Assembly: GCA_947174945.1 (NCBI GenBank)
Contig: CAMWKZ010000004.1
Span: 27,395-91,394 of the forward strand
Length of the DNA stretch: 64,000 nucleotides
DNA from: an uncultured Prevotellaceae bacterium
Lineage (GTDB): Bacteria; Bacteroidota; Bacteroidia; Bacteroidales; Bacteroidaceae
Direction of reading: 5' to 3'
Shown: in pieces, positions 1 to 8,950 of the stretch
Layout of the letters: each line of letters opens with the position of its first letter
Position numbering within the stretch: the first letter of the stretch is position 1
Notes under the pieces: model-generated
Seen by the model: the letters and a program-made list of their open reading frames with translations, nothing else
The model's database searches: none
Told to the model about the DNA's origin: nothing
Translations under genes and position numbers: made by a program

Positions 1-1066
1 TTAGCCGCACATAGGCACGGGCACCGAAAGTGCTGGGAAACAGCCACGACACGCCCTGCCAGTAGCCCGGAATGTTGGACTGCGGCCAGCTGATGCCCGT
101 CAGGAACAGCAACGGCACACTGACGAAGACCATCAGCAGCATCACGTTCTCGCGATACCTCACGAGGCACGACACCACCATGCCGAAGAAGATACAAGCC
201 AAGGTATAGGGAAAGAGCAGGCCGAGCAGTTGCTGCCACGTGGCCAGCTGCGGGAAGTGGAACAACCGGGGCACGGCAGCCACCAGCCACGCACCCATCA
301 CGGCATACACCATCAGGTAGCACATACACTTGCCCAGCACGATAGGCAGCGTATGCCCATAGTGCGGGTTGCCTACGGGTATCAGGTTGCCGTAGCGGTT
401 CTCCTCTCGGGCCGTGCCTGCCGACAGGCCGATGCCCAGCACCAGCGTCTGCTGCAAAATCAGTATCAGCACACCCGGCAGGATAAACGACCCATATCCG
501 CCCGCCGGGTTAAACACCGGCACGTCGGCATAGTCGAGCGGGCGCGCTGCGATAGCCTCCTCTCGGGCAGTGTACTTGCCGCCTAACTTGGCCTGCAACT
601 CCGTGCCCAGCTGCATCGACACCATCTGCGCCGTCTGGAAGATAGCCTTGTAGGCCAGCATCAGGCTCATGTCGCAATACACGCTGACCACGCTCTGCTC
701 CATTCGGTTCACGTTCTGTTCAAAGTCGCTTGGTATGAGGTAGATGCCCCGCACCAGCTGGCGGCTCACCAGCGACTTGGCCTCCTCAAGGTCTTGGGCA
801 TAGTAAGCCACCCTCACATCAGCCGTGGCATCGCACATACGGATAAACTGGCGCGACAGCGCAGTGTGCGAGTTGTCAACCACCGCCACGGGCACCTCAT
901 GCACCGTCTCGTTGTTGTAAATCCAAGAGTAAAGCAACGGATAGACCAAAGGCACGACGATGAAGAATATCAGCACTCCCTCGTCCCTGACGATGTGCTG
1001 CATCTCCCGTCGCCAGACGTAGCAGGCATCCTGCAGTCCCTTGTATAAGCTATGGAATATAGACAT
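1..1066 (-). CDS. ABC-2 type transporter permease, partial (C-terminus off the left edge)
   Basis: Reading frame starting at ATG 1066 and still open at base 1, about 355 residues seen. One N-terminal membrane helix (about residues 30-48) is followed by an extracytoplasmic region of about 130 residues beginning VPVAVVDNS, then a block of hydrophobic segments, the ABC-2 permease plan. The start overlaps the end of the upstream permease by 17 bp, so the two are translationally coupled. It probably forms the inner-membrane part of an export pump with the HlyD and TolC proteins upstream. No ATPase gene is visible; it may lie left of the window. The substrate cannot be told. Confidence 0.85.
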   Translation of the reverse strand, partial: MSIFHSLYKGLQDACYVWRREMQHIVRDEGVLIFFIVVPLVYPLLYSWIYNNETVHEVPVAVVDNSHTALSRQFIRMCDATADVRVAYYAQDLEEAKSLVSRQLVRGIYLIPSDFEQNVNRMEQSVVSVYCDMSLMLAYKAIFQTAQMVSMQLGTELQAKLGGKYTAREEAIAARPLDYADVPVFNPAGGYGSFILPGVLILILQQTLVLGIGLSAGTAREENRYGNLIPVGNPHYGHTLPIVLGKCMCYLMVYAVMGAWLVAAVPRLFHFPQLATWQQLLGLLFPYTLACIFFGMVVSCLVRYRENVMLLMVFVSVPLLFLTGISWPQSNIPGYWQGVSWLFPSTFGARAYVRL

Positions 1067-2219
1067 AAGTTAGCATCGCATTTTTTATTTTCCGCACCAC
1101 GAGCCACGGCAGTAGCATAAACGCGGCCAAGGCTGCGAAGTGGAACCAAGCCTCTATCAGCGGATAGCCGTTAAACACGCATATCTGATAGAGCATATAG
1201 TAATGGCGCAGGGGAAACAGCCACGACAGCGACTGCAACGCACCGTCCATGCCCATGATGGGGTATGCCGTGCCCACCATCGAGAAGCTGAGCACTGCCC
1301 ACAGCGAGCAGACACTCATCGACATACGCAGCGAGGGCAGCAGCCCGAAGGCAAAGATGCCAAAGCCCTGTGCGGCCAGCACCTGTATCAACCCAAGCAG
1401 CACCATCATCAGGGGGCCACCCTGATGGGGGAACTGCAGCACATAGAACACGTAATACTCGTAACCGTATGTTATTGCCAGCCAGATAAGCGTCTGCGGC
1501 AAGAACTTTCCCAACAGGGCTACAGTGATATTGTTGTCGGCCATCCCCAGCCACTTAGCCGACGTGTTGAACTTCAGCTCCGTGCCCAAAGAGTAGGCGG
1601 AAATCAAGAAGATAAACAGCATCAGCATCCCCGGCACTATCATCGTGCTCAGGTAAGCATTGTAGCTGGTCCACGGGTTGGCTATCTGGTGCAGGTCGAT
1701 GCGGATGGGCTGCAGGTACGTCTGTATCTGGCTGTCGGTATATCCCTTGGCGCGCATGGTTGCCTGCCCGACGGCAGCAGAGCCTAACGTGGAGATGGTC
1801 TTCATGTCCTTCATCAGCAGAGCACCTGAAGCCAGCGTTGTATAGGAATAATAATAGGAAATCTTAGGTTGCCGACTGGCCAGCAGCCTATCGGTCGTGC
1901 CCTCTGGGATATACAAGAATGCGTATATCTCACCCTGTTGCATCGCCTTCCGAGCCTCCGCTACTGAAGGGTAGCGGGCCACGACCCTTGACATTTGAAA
2001 GGCATCCAACCGCCTGACTATCGAGCGGCTGGTCGTTGTATTGTCTGCATCCACGATGCCAATGGGCATTTCCGTAGGCAGTCCATCACTCATCAGCGTG
2101 GTAAAGAAGAACATGACCAGCAATGGGAACAACACCATACAGAAGAGGTAGATGCGATTCTGACGCAGAATCGTCAGCTCCCGCAAGGCTATATCGTATA
2201 TCAGCCTGAGGTTTCTCAT
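1050..2219 (-). CDS. ABC-2 type transporter permease
   Basis: 389 residues. One membrane helix near residues 20-42, a periplasmic domain to about residue 190 (starts MPIGIVDADNTTTSRS, typical of the YhhJ/YhiH class), then five or six helices to the C-terminus. It is full length for the family. Its ATG (2219) touches the stop of the HlyD gene (2220) and its end overlaps the next permease by 17 bp, so this is a tight operon. It is a close relative of the partial permease downstream; together they likely make a heterodimeric pore. Substrate unknown; drugs or lipids are typical for the family. Confidence 0.88.
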   Translation of the reverse strand: MRNLRLIYDIALRELTILRQNRIYLFCMVLFPLLVMFFFTTLMSDGLPTEMPIGIVDADNTTTSRSIVRRLDAFQMSRVVARYPSVAEARKAMQQGEIYAFLYIPEGTTDRLLASRQPKISYYYSYTTLASGALLMKDMKTISTLGSAAVGQATMRAKGYTDSQIQTYLQPIRIDLHQIANPWTSYNAYLSTMIVPGMLMLFIFLISAYSLGTELKFNTSAKWLGMADNNITVALLGKFLPQTLIWLAITYGYEYYVFYVLQFPHQGGPLMMVLLGLIQVLAAQGFGIFAFGLLPSLRMSMSVCSLWAVLSFSMVGTAYPIMGMDGALQSLSWLFPLRHYYMLYQICVFNGYPLIEAWFHFAALAAFMLLPWLVVRKIKNAMLTYVYIP

Positions 2220-3203
2220 TTACTTGATGATAAGCGACATACCGGGGCGAAGGCCCTCAAAAGGCTCAACGGGGCGGGCTTTCACCTCAAAGGTCTTCAG
2301 GTCGTACTGGCCGTTGGCCTTGGTCGCTTTCCATACGGCATACGAGCCTTGGTCTTTCATATAGTAGACCTTCATCTTGATGTTCTTGTTGAAGGCAGGC
2401 ACGAAAGCCGTAAACGTCTTGCCTATCTCCAGTCCGTTCAACTGGTCTTCACGGACATTAAACGTTCCCCACAGGTCTTTCATCACGGCTACGTTCATAA
2501 TGGGCGAGCCCGTACCCACCAGTTCACCCATCTTCGGGTAGATGTCAGTCACCTCCCCCTCCATCTGAGCCAGTTGCACCGTCTCGTTGATATACGAGTT
2601 AACCTCGTCCACGGCACCCTTGGCACGCCCAACCAGAGCGGCTGCGGCCTTCTTATCCTCAATGCGGGCACCGTTCTTGGCCATTCTATACTGGCTTTCG
2701 GCAGCCTTGGCCTGCGCCTCCATCGCCTTGTAGTTAGCATAGGCTTCGTCGCGCTTCTGGGCACTGAACACGCCTCCCTCGTAAAGTCGCTGCACGCGCT
2801 GATACGACTTCTCGGCTATCTCCAGCCCAGCCTTAGCCTGCTGGTACAGCTGGTAGGCACCCTGTATCTGCTCCTGACGGGCACCGTTGCGAGCCATCTC
2901 CTCCTGAGCCGCAGCGGCATTCTCCGCACTGCGGGCCTGCTCCATCTTGGCACGCACTTCTGGCGCATCCAGAATGGCCAGCGTATCGCCCACCTTCACG
3001 AAGTCGCCTTCCTTGACGCGGATTTCCAGAATACGGCCCGGCACCTTGCTCGACACGCGGTATTCACTCACCTCCACCTGACCTTGTATCAGTTCGGGGT
3101 CGTGCCCCAAGGCGAAGAATCCTATCAAGGCCACGATAATCACCACTGCGGCAAAGCCTACGATTGCCAACAGGATGTTGTTATGTTGTGTTTTTGCTGA
3201 CAT
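2220..3203 (-). CDS. HlyD-family membrane fusion (periplasmic adaptor) protein
   Basis: 327 residues. An N-terminal membrane anchor (about residues 10-30) is followed by a biotinyl/lipoyl-like half (VSSKVPGRILEIRVKEGDFVKVGD), a long alpha-hairpin rich in Ala, Glu and Gln (about 70-195), the second lipoyl half (GEVTDIYPKMGELVGTGSP) and a beta-barrel end. This is the adaptor that joins inner-membrane ABC permeases to the TolC channel. It lies 34 bp after the TolC gene and directly before the permease gene, the expected order for a tripartite efflux operon. Confidence 0.9.
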   Translation of the reverse strand: MSAKTQHNNILLAIVGFAAVVIIVALIGFFALGHDPELIQGQVEVSEYRVSSKVPGRILEIRVKEGDFVKVGDTLAILDAPEVRAKMEQARSAENAAAAQEEMARNGARQEQIQGAYQLYQQAKAGLEIAEKSYQRVQRLYEGGVFSAQKRDEAYANYKAMEAQAKAAESQYRMAKNGARIEDKKAAAALVGRAKGAVDEVNSYINETVQLAQMEGEVTDIYPKMGELVGTGSPIMNVAVMKDLWGTFNVREDQLNGLEIGKTFTAFVPAFNKNIKMKVYYMKDQGSYAVWKATKANGQYDLKTFEVKARPVEPFEGLRPGMSLIIK

Positions 3204-3237
3204 AGTTCTATTGATTTACGTTATTACGACATTCCTT

Positions 3238-4695
3238 TTACTGTAGCACACCCATCGACTTCTCCAGCTCTACCTGCGAGAGCTTCACGTCAATCTCTGC
3301 ATCAATCTTCTGCGACTGAGCCTGCAGCCACGCGGTCTGTGCCTCCATCACCGTGGTCGACGAGATAACACCCTCGCGGAATCCGAGGTTGGCCGTGCGC
3401 AGGTTCTCTTCAGCCCGTTCCGTACTGACCTTCGCCAGTTCCAGCTTCTTGTTGGCCTCGCTCATTTTGAAGGCACTCTGGCTCACCTGCAGCTCTATCA
3501 TCTCGCGAGCCTCGTCGCGCTGCAAGGCTGCGATGGCCGTAGCCCCCTTTGACGCACGAACCTTATAGGCCACATCACCCCAGTTCCAGATGGGTACGCG
3601 CACCATCACGCCCACATTCCACACGCCGGCGAACTTCTTCTCAAAACCATTGTATAAGTTGGGGTTGCTGACCATATATCCACCCGTCAGCAACACCTGG
3701 GGCAGGTTGCCCGCTTTCAGTATATTGGTGGTCTGCTTACTCATATCCACCACGTTTTGCAGCATCTTCAGCTCGGGGCGGTGCTCTGCCACCTGCTCCA
3801 TGTCCACCTGCGGCACCAGCTCAGCGGCAGTCAGGTTCTCGGTTTCTTCATCCACTAACGTCAACTGCTCGTTAGCGGGAAGGCCACAGAGCTGACAAAG
3901 CAGCATCTTCGACAGCGTTAGTCCGTCGTTCACCTTCATCAGCGTCATCTCGGCCTCGTTCACCTTGACCGACACGCTCAGTCCCTCGCTACGGGTAGCC
4001 ACACCCTCTTTTATCATCTTCTGCACATCGCTGTCCAGCTTCTTCACCAGTTCCAAGTAGCCCTGCGCCATATTCTGCTTATGGCGCAGCGACACCACCT
4101 GCCAGTAGGCCTTGTCTATATTATATAAGGTAGTCTGTCGACGAGCCTCTGCCGAGTTGGCAGCCAACTGCTCGCCCATGTCGGCCATCCTGTTCATAGC
4201 CACGATAGCCCCGCCCATGAAGACGGGTTGCGTCACCATCACGGCACCGGCAAACATATTGCGGGTGTCGGAGCGGAAGGCATCGACAATACCCTGACCA
4301 CCCATATTCAGCAGCCCTGCCAGCTGGTTCAGGTCTGCGCCTAATTGCTGTTGCAACGCTGGAGGCAGGAGTTGCACGTATGAACCAATGCTACCCTGAA
4401 TGCCGCCAGCCATGTTCGTGCCCAGACTGCTCAAAGCCGCCTTCTGCTCGTCATTCAACAGCGATATTTCCTTACTGGTGTACTCATAGCCGCCCAGCGC
4501 AGTCAGCCGTGGCAGGTACTTGGTACGTGCCGACTTGCGCACATTGGCTGCCACCTCCTGCTTGATGCGTGACATACCAAGCTGCTTATTGTTGCGGAGC
4601 GCCAGCGCCCTGCAACTGTCAAGGTTCAGCAACCGCTGAGCCACAGCAGCCTGCACCATCGCCGTCAACAAGATGAATCCTAAGAGTCTTCTCAT
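3238..4695 (-). CDS. TolC-family outer membrane efflux protein
   Basis: 485 residues with a signal peptide (cleavage near AVAQ, residues 17-20). It shows the TolC repeat plan: two copies of a long helical hairpin, the first starting LNLDSCRALALRNNKQLGMS and the second around residues 295-480, with amphipathic beta segments between. It forms the outer membrane channel of the export pump and is first in the operon. A well-formed promoter on the minus strand lies about 40 bp before its ATG. No regulator gene sits beside it. Confidence 0.9.
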   Translation of the reverse strand: MRRLLGFILLTAMVQAAVAQRLLNLDSCRALALRNNKQLGMSRIKQEVAANVRKSARTKYLPRLTALGGYEYTSKEISLLNDEQKAALSSLGTNMAGGIQGSIGSYVQLLPPALQQQLGADLNQLAGLLNMGGQGIVDAFRSDTRNMFAGAVMVTQPVFMGGAIVAMNRMADMGEQLAANSAEARRQTTLYNIDKAYWQVVSLRHKQNMAQGYLELVKKLDSDVQKMIKEGVATRSEGLSVSVKVNEAEMTLMKVNDGLTLSKMLLCQLCGLPANEQLTLVDEETENLTAAELVPQVDMEQVAEHRPELKMLQNVVDMSKQTTNILKAGNLPQVLLTGGYMVSNPNLYNGFEKKFAGVWNVGVMVRVPIWNWGDVAYKVRASKGATAIAALQRDEAREMIELQVSQSAFKMSEANKKLELAKVSTERAEENLRTANLGFREGVISSTTVMEAQTAWLQAQSQKIDAEIDVKLSQVELEKSMGVLQ

Positions 4696-4735
4696 TTTAG
4701 TTAGTCAAATGTGTGTAATAGCTTTCTAAAACGAT

Positions 4736-4768
4736 GCAAAGGTAAAGTTTTTCCATGAAACTTGCAAA
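4736..4768 (-). promoter_or_regulatory. Promoter of the efflux operon
   Basis: On the minus strand, -33 TTTG (4768-4765), exactly 20 bp, then -7 TACCTTTGC (4744-4736). This matches the Bacteroidetes primary sigma consensus TTTG-N19/21-TAnnTTTG. The leader to the TolC ATG is about 35 nt. Confidence 0.75.
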
Positions 4769-4773
4769 AAAAC

Positions 4774-4806
4774 GTTGGCCGTTTAAAACTTATTTGCTAT
4801 ATTTGC
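4774..4806 (+). promoter_or_regulatory. Promoter of the cytochrome bd operon
   Basis: Plus strand: -33-like GTTG (4774-4777), 20 bp, -7 TATATTTGC (4798-4806). It diverges from the efflux promoter with only 5 bp between their -33 boxes, so one bound regulator could affect both. Confidence 0.65.
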
Positions 4807-4835
4807 AACAATATTAACGCCAAAGAGAACAATCG

Positions 4836-5051
4836 ATGCAGAAGAAGGGCTTTCTCTACAGGGTCTTCGACCTCTATTATGACGGTTTCCGCCACATGCG
4901 GCTGGGGCGCACGCTGTGGGCCATCATCCTCATCAAGCTCTTTATCATCTTCGCCATCCTTAAGGTGTTCTTCTTTCCCGACTACATCAAGCAACATGCC
5001 GACAAGGGCGACGAGCCTGACTTTGTAGCGACTCAAATCCTAAAACAATAA
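4836..5051 (+). CDS. DUF4492 small membrane protein of the cytochrome bd operon
   Basis: 71 residues. A short basic N-terminus is followed by one membrane helix (TLWAIILIKLFIIFAILKVF) and a charged tail ending in DFVATQILKQ. This matches DUF4492, a small protein found just ahead of cydA in Bacteroidetes. The gene ends 1 bp before the cydA ATG. By position it is probably an assembly or accessory subunit of the oxidase, comparable in place, not in sequence, to CydX; that role is inferred. Confidence 0.85.
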   Translation: MQKKGFLYRVFDLYYDGFRHMRLGRTLWAIILIKLFIIFAILKVFFFPDYIKQHADKGDEPDFVATQILKQ

Positions 5052-5052
5052 T

Positions 5053-6696
5053 ATGATGAACGACTTACTTCTAAACATTGACGCAGGTTCCATCGACTGG
5101 GCCAGGGCGCAATTCGCACTGACAGCCATCTACCACTGGCTATTCGTGCCGCTGACCTTAGGGTTGGCTGTTATCATGGGTATTGCCGAGACGTGCTGGT
5201 ATCGCACCCGCGACACCTTCTGGCGCGACACGGCGCAGTTCTGGCAGCGCCTCTTCGGCATCAACTTTGCCATGGGCGTGGCCACGGGCATTATTCTGGA
5301 GTTCGAGTTCGGCACCAACTGGTCGAACTACTCATGGTTCGTGGGCGACATCTTTGGCGCACCGCTGGCCATCGAGGGCATTGTGGCCTTCTTCATGGAG
5401 TCCACCTTCGTGGCCGTCATGTACTTTGGCTGGAAGAAGGTGTCGCCGGGCTTCCATCTGGCTTCCACGTGGCTGACAGGTCTGGGAGCCACCATCTCGG
5501 CATGGTGGATTCTGGTGGCCAACGCATGGATGCAGTACCCCGTAGGGTGTGCGTTCAATGCCGACACCATGCGCAACGAGATGGTCAGCTTCCTCGACGT
5601 GGCCTTGTCGCCCTTTGCCGTCGGCAAGTTCTTCCACACGGTCATCTCGGCATGGATTATCGGAGCCGTATTCGTGATGGCCGTATCATGCTGGTATCTC
5701 ATGAAACGGCGCGAGGTGCGGCTGGCTAAGGAGAGCATCAAGATAGCCACCATCGTCGGACTGATTGCCACGCTGGGGGCTGCCTTTACCGGCCACGTCA
5801 GTGGTCAGCAGGTGGCCAAGTACCAGCCCATGAAGCTGGCAGCGATGGAGGCACTATATAACGGTGGCGAGGACGTAGGACTGACAGTTGTGGCGTGGGT
5901 GAACCCCTTCGTACAGCCTGACTACCAGAGCATGAAGGATGCCCCGCTGAGAATAGAGATGCCCAATGCGCTCAGCATCATGGCCACCAACGACCCGCAT
6001 GGCTACGTGCCGGGCATCAACGACCTGCTGAACGGCTACGTGAAGCCCGACGGTACTCGCGAACCGTCTGTCGACGAGAAGATAGAGCGCGGACAGAAGG
6101 CCATCAGCGCACTGGCCGACTACCGCAAGGCGAAGAAGGAGGGGGCCGACGAGGCTACGCTCAATGCCCAGCTCAAGACGCTGAACGAGAATATGCCCTA
6201 CTTCGGCTACGGATATGTGAAGGACAAGAAGGACGTGGTGCCCTACGTACCCGTCAACTTCTGGGCTTTCCGCATCATGGTCGGTGTGGGATGCCTGCTC
6301 ATCGTCTACTTCGTCATCATGACCATCCTGTCGTTCCGCATCCCCTACGTGTCGGTGATTACACGCCGACTGCTAGCCACCTTCGGCGTTCTGCCCGAGA
6401 CGGATGCCGACATACACGACATCAGCGGACTGCCGTCGTGGCACTACTGGGCAGCCATCGTACTGGTACCGCTGGCCTACATCGCCTCGGAGAGCGGATG
6501 GCTGGTGGCTGAGTTTGGCCGTCAGCCGTGGACCATTCAGGATATGCTGCCCACTTGGATAGGTGTGAGCGACATCAACGGCACCTCCGTTGCCCTGACG
6601 TTCTTCCTCTTCCTGTTCCTCTTCACGCTGATGCTGGCCGTTGAAGTGAGCATCCTGCTAAGGCAAATCAAGAAAGGCCCTGAATACTCGAACTAA
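5053..6696 (+). CDS. cydA: Cytochrome bd quinol oxidase subunit I
   Basis: 547 residues, integral membrane. The expected haem ligands are present: His28 in LTAIYHWLFVPLTLG (haem b595), His195 in GKFFHTVISAW and Met409 in FWAFRIMVGVG (haem b558). The quinol-binding Q-loop (about 245-395) carries GQQVAKYQPMKLAAMEA, matching the conserved Lys and Glu region. It takes electrons from menaquinol and reduces oxygen with high affinity, letting an anaerobe survive traces of oxygen. Second gene of the DUF4492-cydA-cydB-LUD operon. Confidence 0.97.
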   Translation: MMNDLLLNIDAGSIDWARAQFALTAIYHWLFVPLTLGLAVIMGIAETCWYRTRDTFWRDTAQFWQRLFGINFAMGVATGIILEFEFGTNWSNYSWFVGDIFGAPLAIEGIVAFFMESTFVAVMYFGWKKVSPGFHLASTWLTGLGATISAWWILVANAWMQYPVGCAFNADTMRNEMVSFLDVALSPFAVGKFFHTVISAWIIGAVFVMAVSCWYLMKRREVRLAKESIKIATIVGLIATLGAAFTGHVSGQQVAKYQPMKLAAMEALYNGGEDVGLTVVAWVNPFVQPDYQSMKDAPLRIEMPNALSIMATNDPHGYVPGINDLLNGYVKPDGTREPSVDEKIERGQKAISALADYRKAKKEGADEATLNAQLKTLNENMPYFGYGYVKDKKDVVPYVPVNFWAFRIMVGVGCLLIVYFVIMTILSFRIPYVSVITRRLLATFGVLPETDADIHDISGLPSWHYWAAIVLVPLAYIASESGWLVAEFGRQPWTIQDMLPTWIGVSDINGTSVALTFFLFLFLFTLMLAVEVSILLRQIKKGPEYSN

Positions 6697-6709
6697 AAAC
6701 CATACGACT

Positions 6710-7855
6710 ATGACATACGAATTTTTACAGCACTACTGGTGCTTCGTGGTTGCCCTGCTGGGCGCATTGCTGGTGTTCCTGCTCTTTGTACAGGGTGCCA
6801 ACTCGTGCATTCGTTCCCTCGGCTGGACCGAGCAGGGCCGTCGGCTCGTGCTCAACTCTACGGGCCGCAAGTGGGAGTTTACCTTTACCACGCTGGTTAC
6901 CTTCGGCGGAGCCTTCTTCGCCTCCTATCCCCTGTTCTACTCCACCTCGTTTGGCGGTGCCTACTGGCTGTGGATGCTCATCCTGTTCACCTTTGTACTG
7001 CAGGCCGTCAGCTACGAGTTTCAGAACAAGCTGGGCAACTTCCTTGGCCCGCAGACGTTCCAGTGGTTCCTCATCCTCAACGGCATCCTCGGCCCGCTGC
7101 TCTTGGGCGGTGCCGTAGCCACTTTCTTTGAAGGCTCGAACTTCATCGTAGAGAAGGACAACATGATTGACGCCACGGCCTTTACGCCCGTCATTTCGCG
7201 CTGGGCCAACGCATCGCACGGGCTGGATGCCCTGCTCAACCCGTGGGTGCTGGTGCTCGGACTGGCGGTGATGTTCCTTGCCCGTGTGCTGGGCATCCTC
7301 TACGTCATCAACAACGTTGACGACGAGGACATCCGCTCGCGTGGCTCAGTGCGTCTGCTGGGCAATGCCGTGCCCTTTGTCATCCTGTTTGTGGCCTATC
7401 TGCTGCACCTGCTGCTAAAGGACGGCTATGCCTATACCGACGAAGGGGTCATCTACATGGAGCCTTACAAGTATCTGAACAACCTGCTGTCCATGTGGTA
7501 CCTGCTCGTCATCCTGTTGGCGGGCGTGGTGCTGGTGCTCTACGGCATTGGCAAGACCGTCGTGTCGAAAGACTATATCGGCGGCATCTGGCCGGCTGGC
7601 ATAGGCACCGTGCTCACCGTGCTGGCACTGCTGCTCACCGCGGCATGGAACCACACGGCCTACTATCCCTCGACTGCCGACCTGCAGTCGTCGCTGACCA
7701 TGCAGAACTCCTGCTCGAGCGAGTTCACCCTGCGCACCATGTTCTACGTGTCGTTGCTCGTGCCCTTCGTGCTGGCCTACATCGTCTACGCATGGCGTGC
7801 CATTGACCAAAAGAAGCTAAACAAGGAGGAGGTAGCCCATGACCACGCCTACTAA
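6710..7855 (+). CDS. cydB: Cytochrome bd quinol oxidase subunit II
   Basis: 381 residues with about eight or nine membrane helices. It starts 13 bp after cydA and pairs with it in the bd oxidase heterodimer. Typical CydB features are the repeated four-helix arrangement, GANSCIRSLGWTEQGRR after helix 1 and an Asp/Glu-rich loop after DIRSRGSVRLLGNA. Its 3' end overlaps the following LUD gene by 17 bp, implying coupled translation. Confidence 0.95.
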   Translation: MTYEFLQHYWCFVVALLGALLVFLLFVQGANSCIRSLGWTEQGRRLVLNSTGRKWEFTFTTLVTFGGAFFASYPLFYSTSFGGAYWLWMLILFTFVLQAVSYEFQNKLGNFLGPQTFQWFLILNGILGPLLLGGAVATFFEGSNFIVEKDNMIDATAFTPVISRWANASHGLDALLNPWVLVLGLAVMFLARVLGILYVINNVDDEDIRSRGSVRLLGNAVPFVILFVAYLLHLLLKDGYAYTDEGVIYMEPYKYLNNLLSMWYLLVILLAGVVLVLYGIGKTVVSKDYIGGIWPAGIGTVLTVLALLLTAAWNHTAYYPSTADLQSSLTMQNSCSSEFTLRTMFYVSLLVPFVLAYIVYAWRAIDQKKLNKEEVAHDHAY

Positions 7856-8480
7856 GCTGCGCAACGAGCGACTGGGTGCCAAGATGGTGAAGGCCATGCA
7901 GCGCCGCCACTTCGATGCCTACTACTGCGCCACGGCCAGCGAGGCAAGGGCGAAAGTGAGCGAGCTGATTCCCGACGGCTCCAGCGTGACGTGGGGCGGC
8001 ACGATGACCGTCCGCGACATGGGCATACCGCAGCTGCTGAAAGAGCGCGGCACGCTTGACGTGTGGGACCGCGACACCGTACAGACGGCAGAGGAGAAAC
8101 AGGAGATGTATCTGCGGGCCTTTCGTGCCGACTACTACCTGTCGTCGGCCAACGCCATATCGGAGGACGGGGTCATCGTCAACATCGACGGCAACGGCAA
8201 CCGCGTGGCAGCCATCACATGGGGCCCAGCCCACGTCATCTTCGTCGTCGGCATGAACAAGGTGGCACAGGATGCGGAGGCTGCCCTGAAGCGCGCCCGC
8301 TCAACGGCCTCGCCCATCAACGCCGCCCGCTTCGACATACAGACACCATGCCAGCTGGACGGTCAGTGCCACAACTGCAACTCGCCCCAGAGCATCTGCA
8401 ACTACGTCCACTTCCTGCGCAACTCCAGCAAGCCGGGCCGCATTATCGTCATCCTCGTAGGCGAGGCGTCAGGCTACTGA
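7839..8480 (+). CDS. LUD-domain (LutC-like) lactate utilization protein
   Basis: 213 residues, cytoplasmic, with the LUD/DUF162 fold: TASEARAKVSELIPDGSSVTWGGTMTVRDMG and AISEDGVIVNIDGNGNRVAAITWGPAHVIFVVGMNK. A Cys cluster near the end (CQLDGQCHNCNSPQSIC) is seen in stand-alone members. LUD proteins belong to LutABC lactate dehydrogenases, but no lutA or lutB is here. The start lies inside cydB, so it is made with the bd oxidase. A link between lactate or another reductant and the respiratory chain is possible but inferred. The start region (TTPTKLRNERLGAKMV) is typical. Confidence 0.85.
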   Translation: MTTPTKLRNERLGAKMVKAMQRRHFDAYYCATASEARAKVSELIPDGSSVTWGGTMTVRDMGIPQLLKERGTLDVWDRDTVQTAEEKQEMYLRAFRADYYLSSANAISEDGVIVNIDGNGNRVAAITWGPAHVIFVVGMNKVAQDAEAALKRARSTASPINAARFDIQTPCQLDGQCHNCNSPQSICNYVHFLRNSSKPGRIIVILVGEASGY

Positions 8481-8489
8481 GCCGCGCCC

Positions 8490-8800
8490 CCTTATAAATC
8501 CTCCCCCCCTCCTAATATCTGTCCCCCTATTTATAGGGGGGACATAGATATAGGGGGGGAGGGTTCATTTCCCCCACCAGCGCACGACGGAAATGCGCCT
8601 CATGGAGGGAGGGAATACAGACAAGGGATTTATCTACTTGCAAAGATACAAAAAAACAGCGGCAAATGCAAGCATTTCGGCATATTTCTTCGTAGCAATT
8701 TTTACGACATCTGCAGCGTGCCCCCTCCTGAAGCCCTCCCCCCTTATATACTGTCCCCCTTATAGGGGGGACTCACTATATAAGGGGTGGCTTCATCTCC
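8490..8800. repeat. Composite intergenic element, copy 1 (C-rich hairpins around a conserved core)
   Basis: Between the LUD gene and the antitoxin. Two nested C/G-rich hairpins (8497-8565 and 8735-8790; CCCCCC runs pairing with GGGGGG runs around TATAT and TTATA) flank a core (8638-8735) that starts TTGCAAAGATACAAAAAAAC. The core matches a second copy at 63881-63980 almost base for base. In both copies the minus strand of the core reads CTTG, 20 bp, TATCTTTGC, a near-consensus promoter pointing left. Copy 1 also has about 65 bp not found in copy 2. No protein is encoded. Confidence 0.8.
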
Positions 8801-8806
8801 CCCATG

Positions 8807-8938
8807 CACCGATACGCTTCACACCGTGTGCCGACCGCATCCGCATCATGCACCGACACGCTCCGCACCATGCGCCGACCGCATCCGCATCATGCACCGA
8901 CGCACTCCGCACCATACACCAGTACGTTCCGCACCGCA
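8807..8938. repeat. 22-bp tandem array A (6 units)
   Basis: Six consecutive units of exactly 22 bp. Units alternate between two types, CACCGACACGCTCCGCACC and CGCCGACCGCATCCGCATC, giving a 44-bp higher order. The reverse complement is the same family as the arrays at 28322 and 63608. Twenty-two is not a multiple of three, so open frames here are accidental. Confidence 0.85.
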
Positions 8939-8950
8939 AAGGAACGTGAG

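Noticed and set aside
1995..3200. 401-residue plus-strand ORF opposite the HlyD and permease genes
   Set aside because: It is antisense to two clear genes and has the His/Arg/Gln-rich composition of a shadow frame.
8807..8938. CRISPR array
   Set aside because: The 22-bp arrays have no conserved repeat separated by unique spacers of fixed length, and no cas genes are in the window. The units are contiguous.
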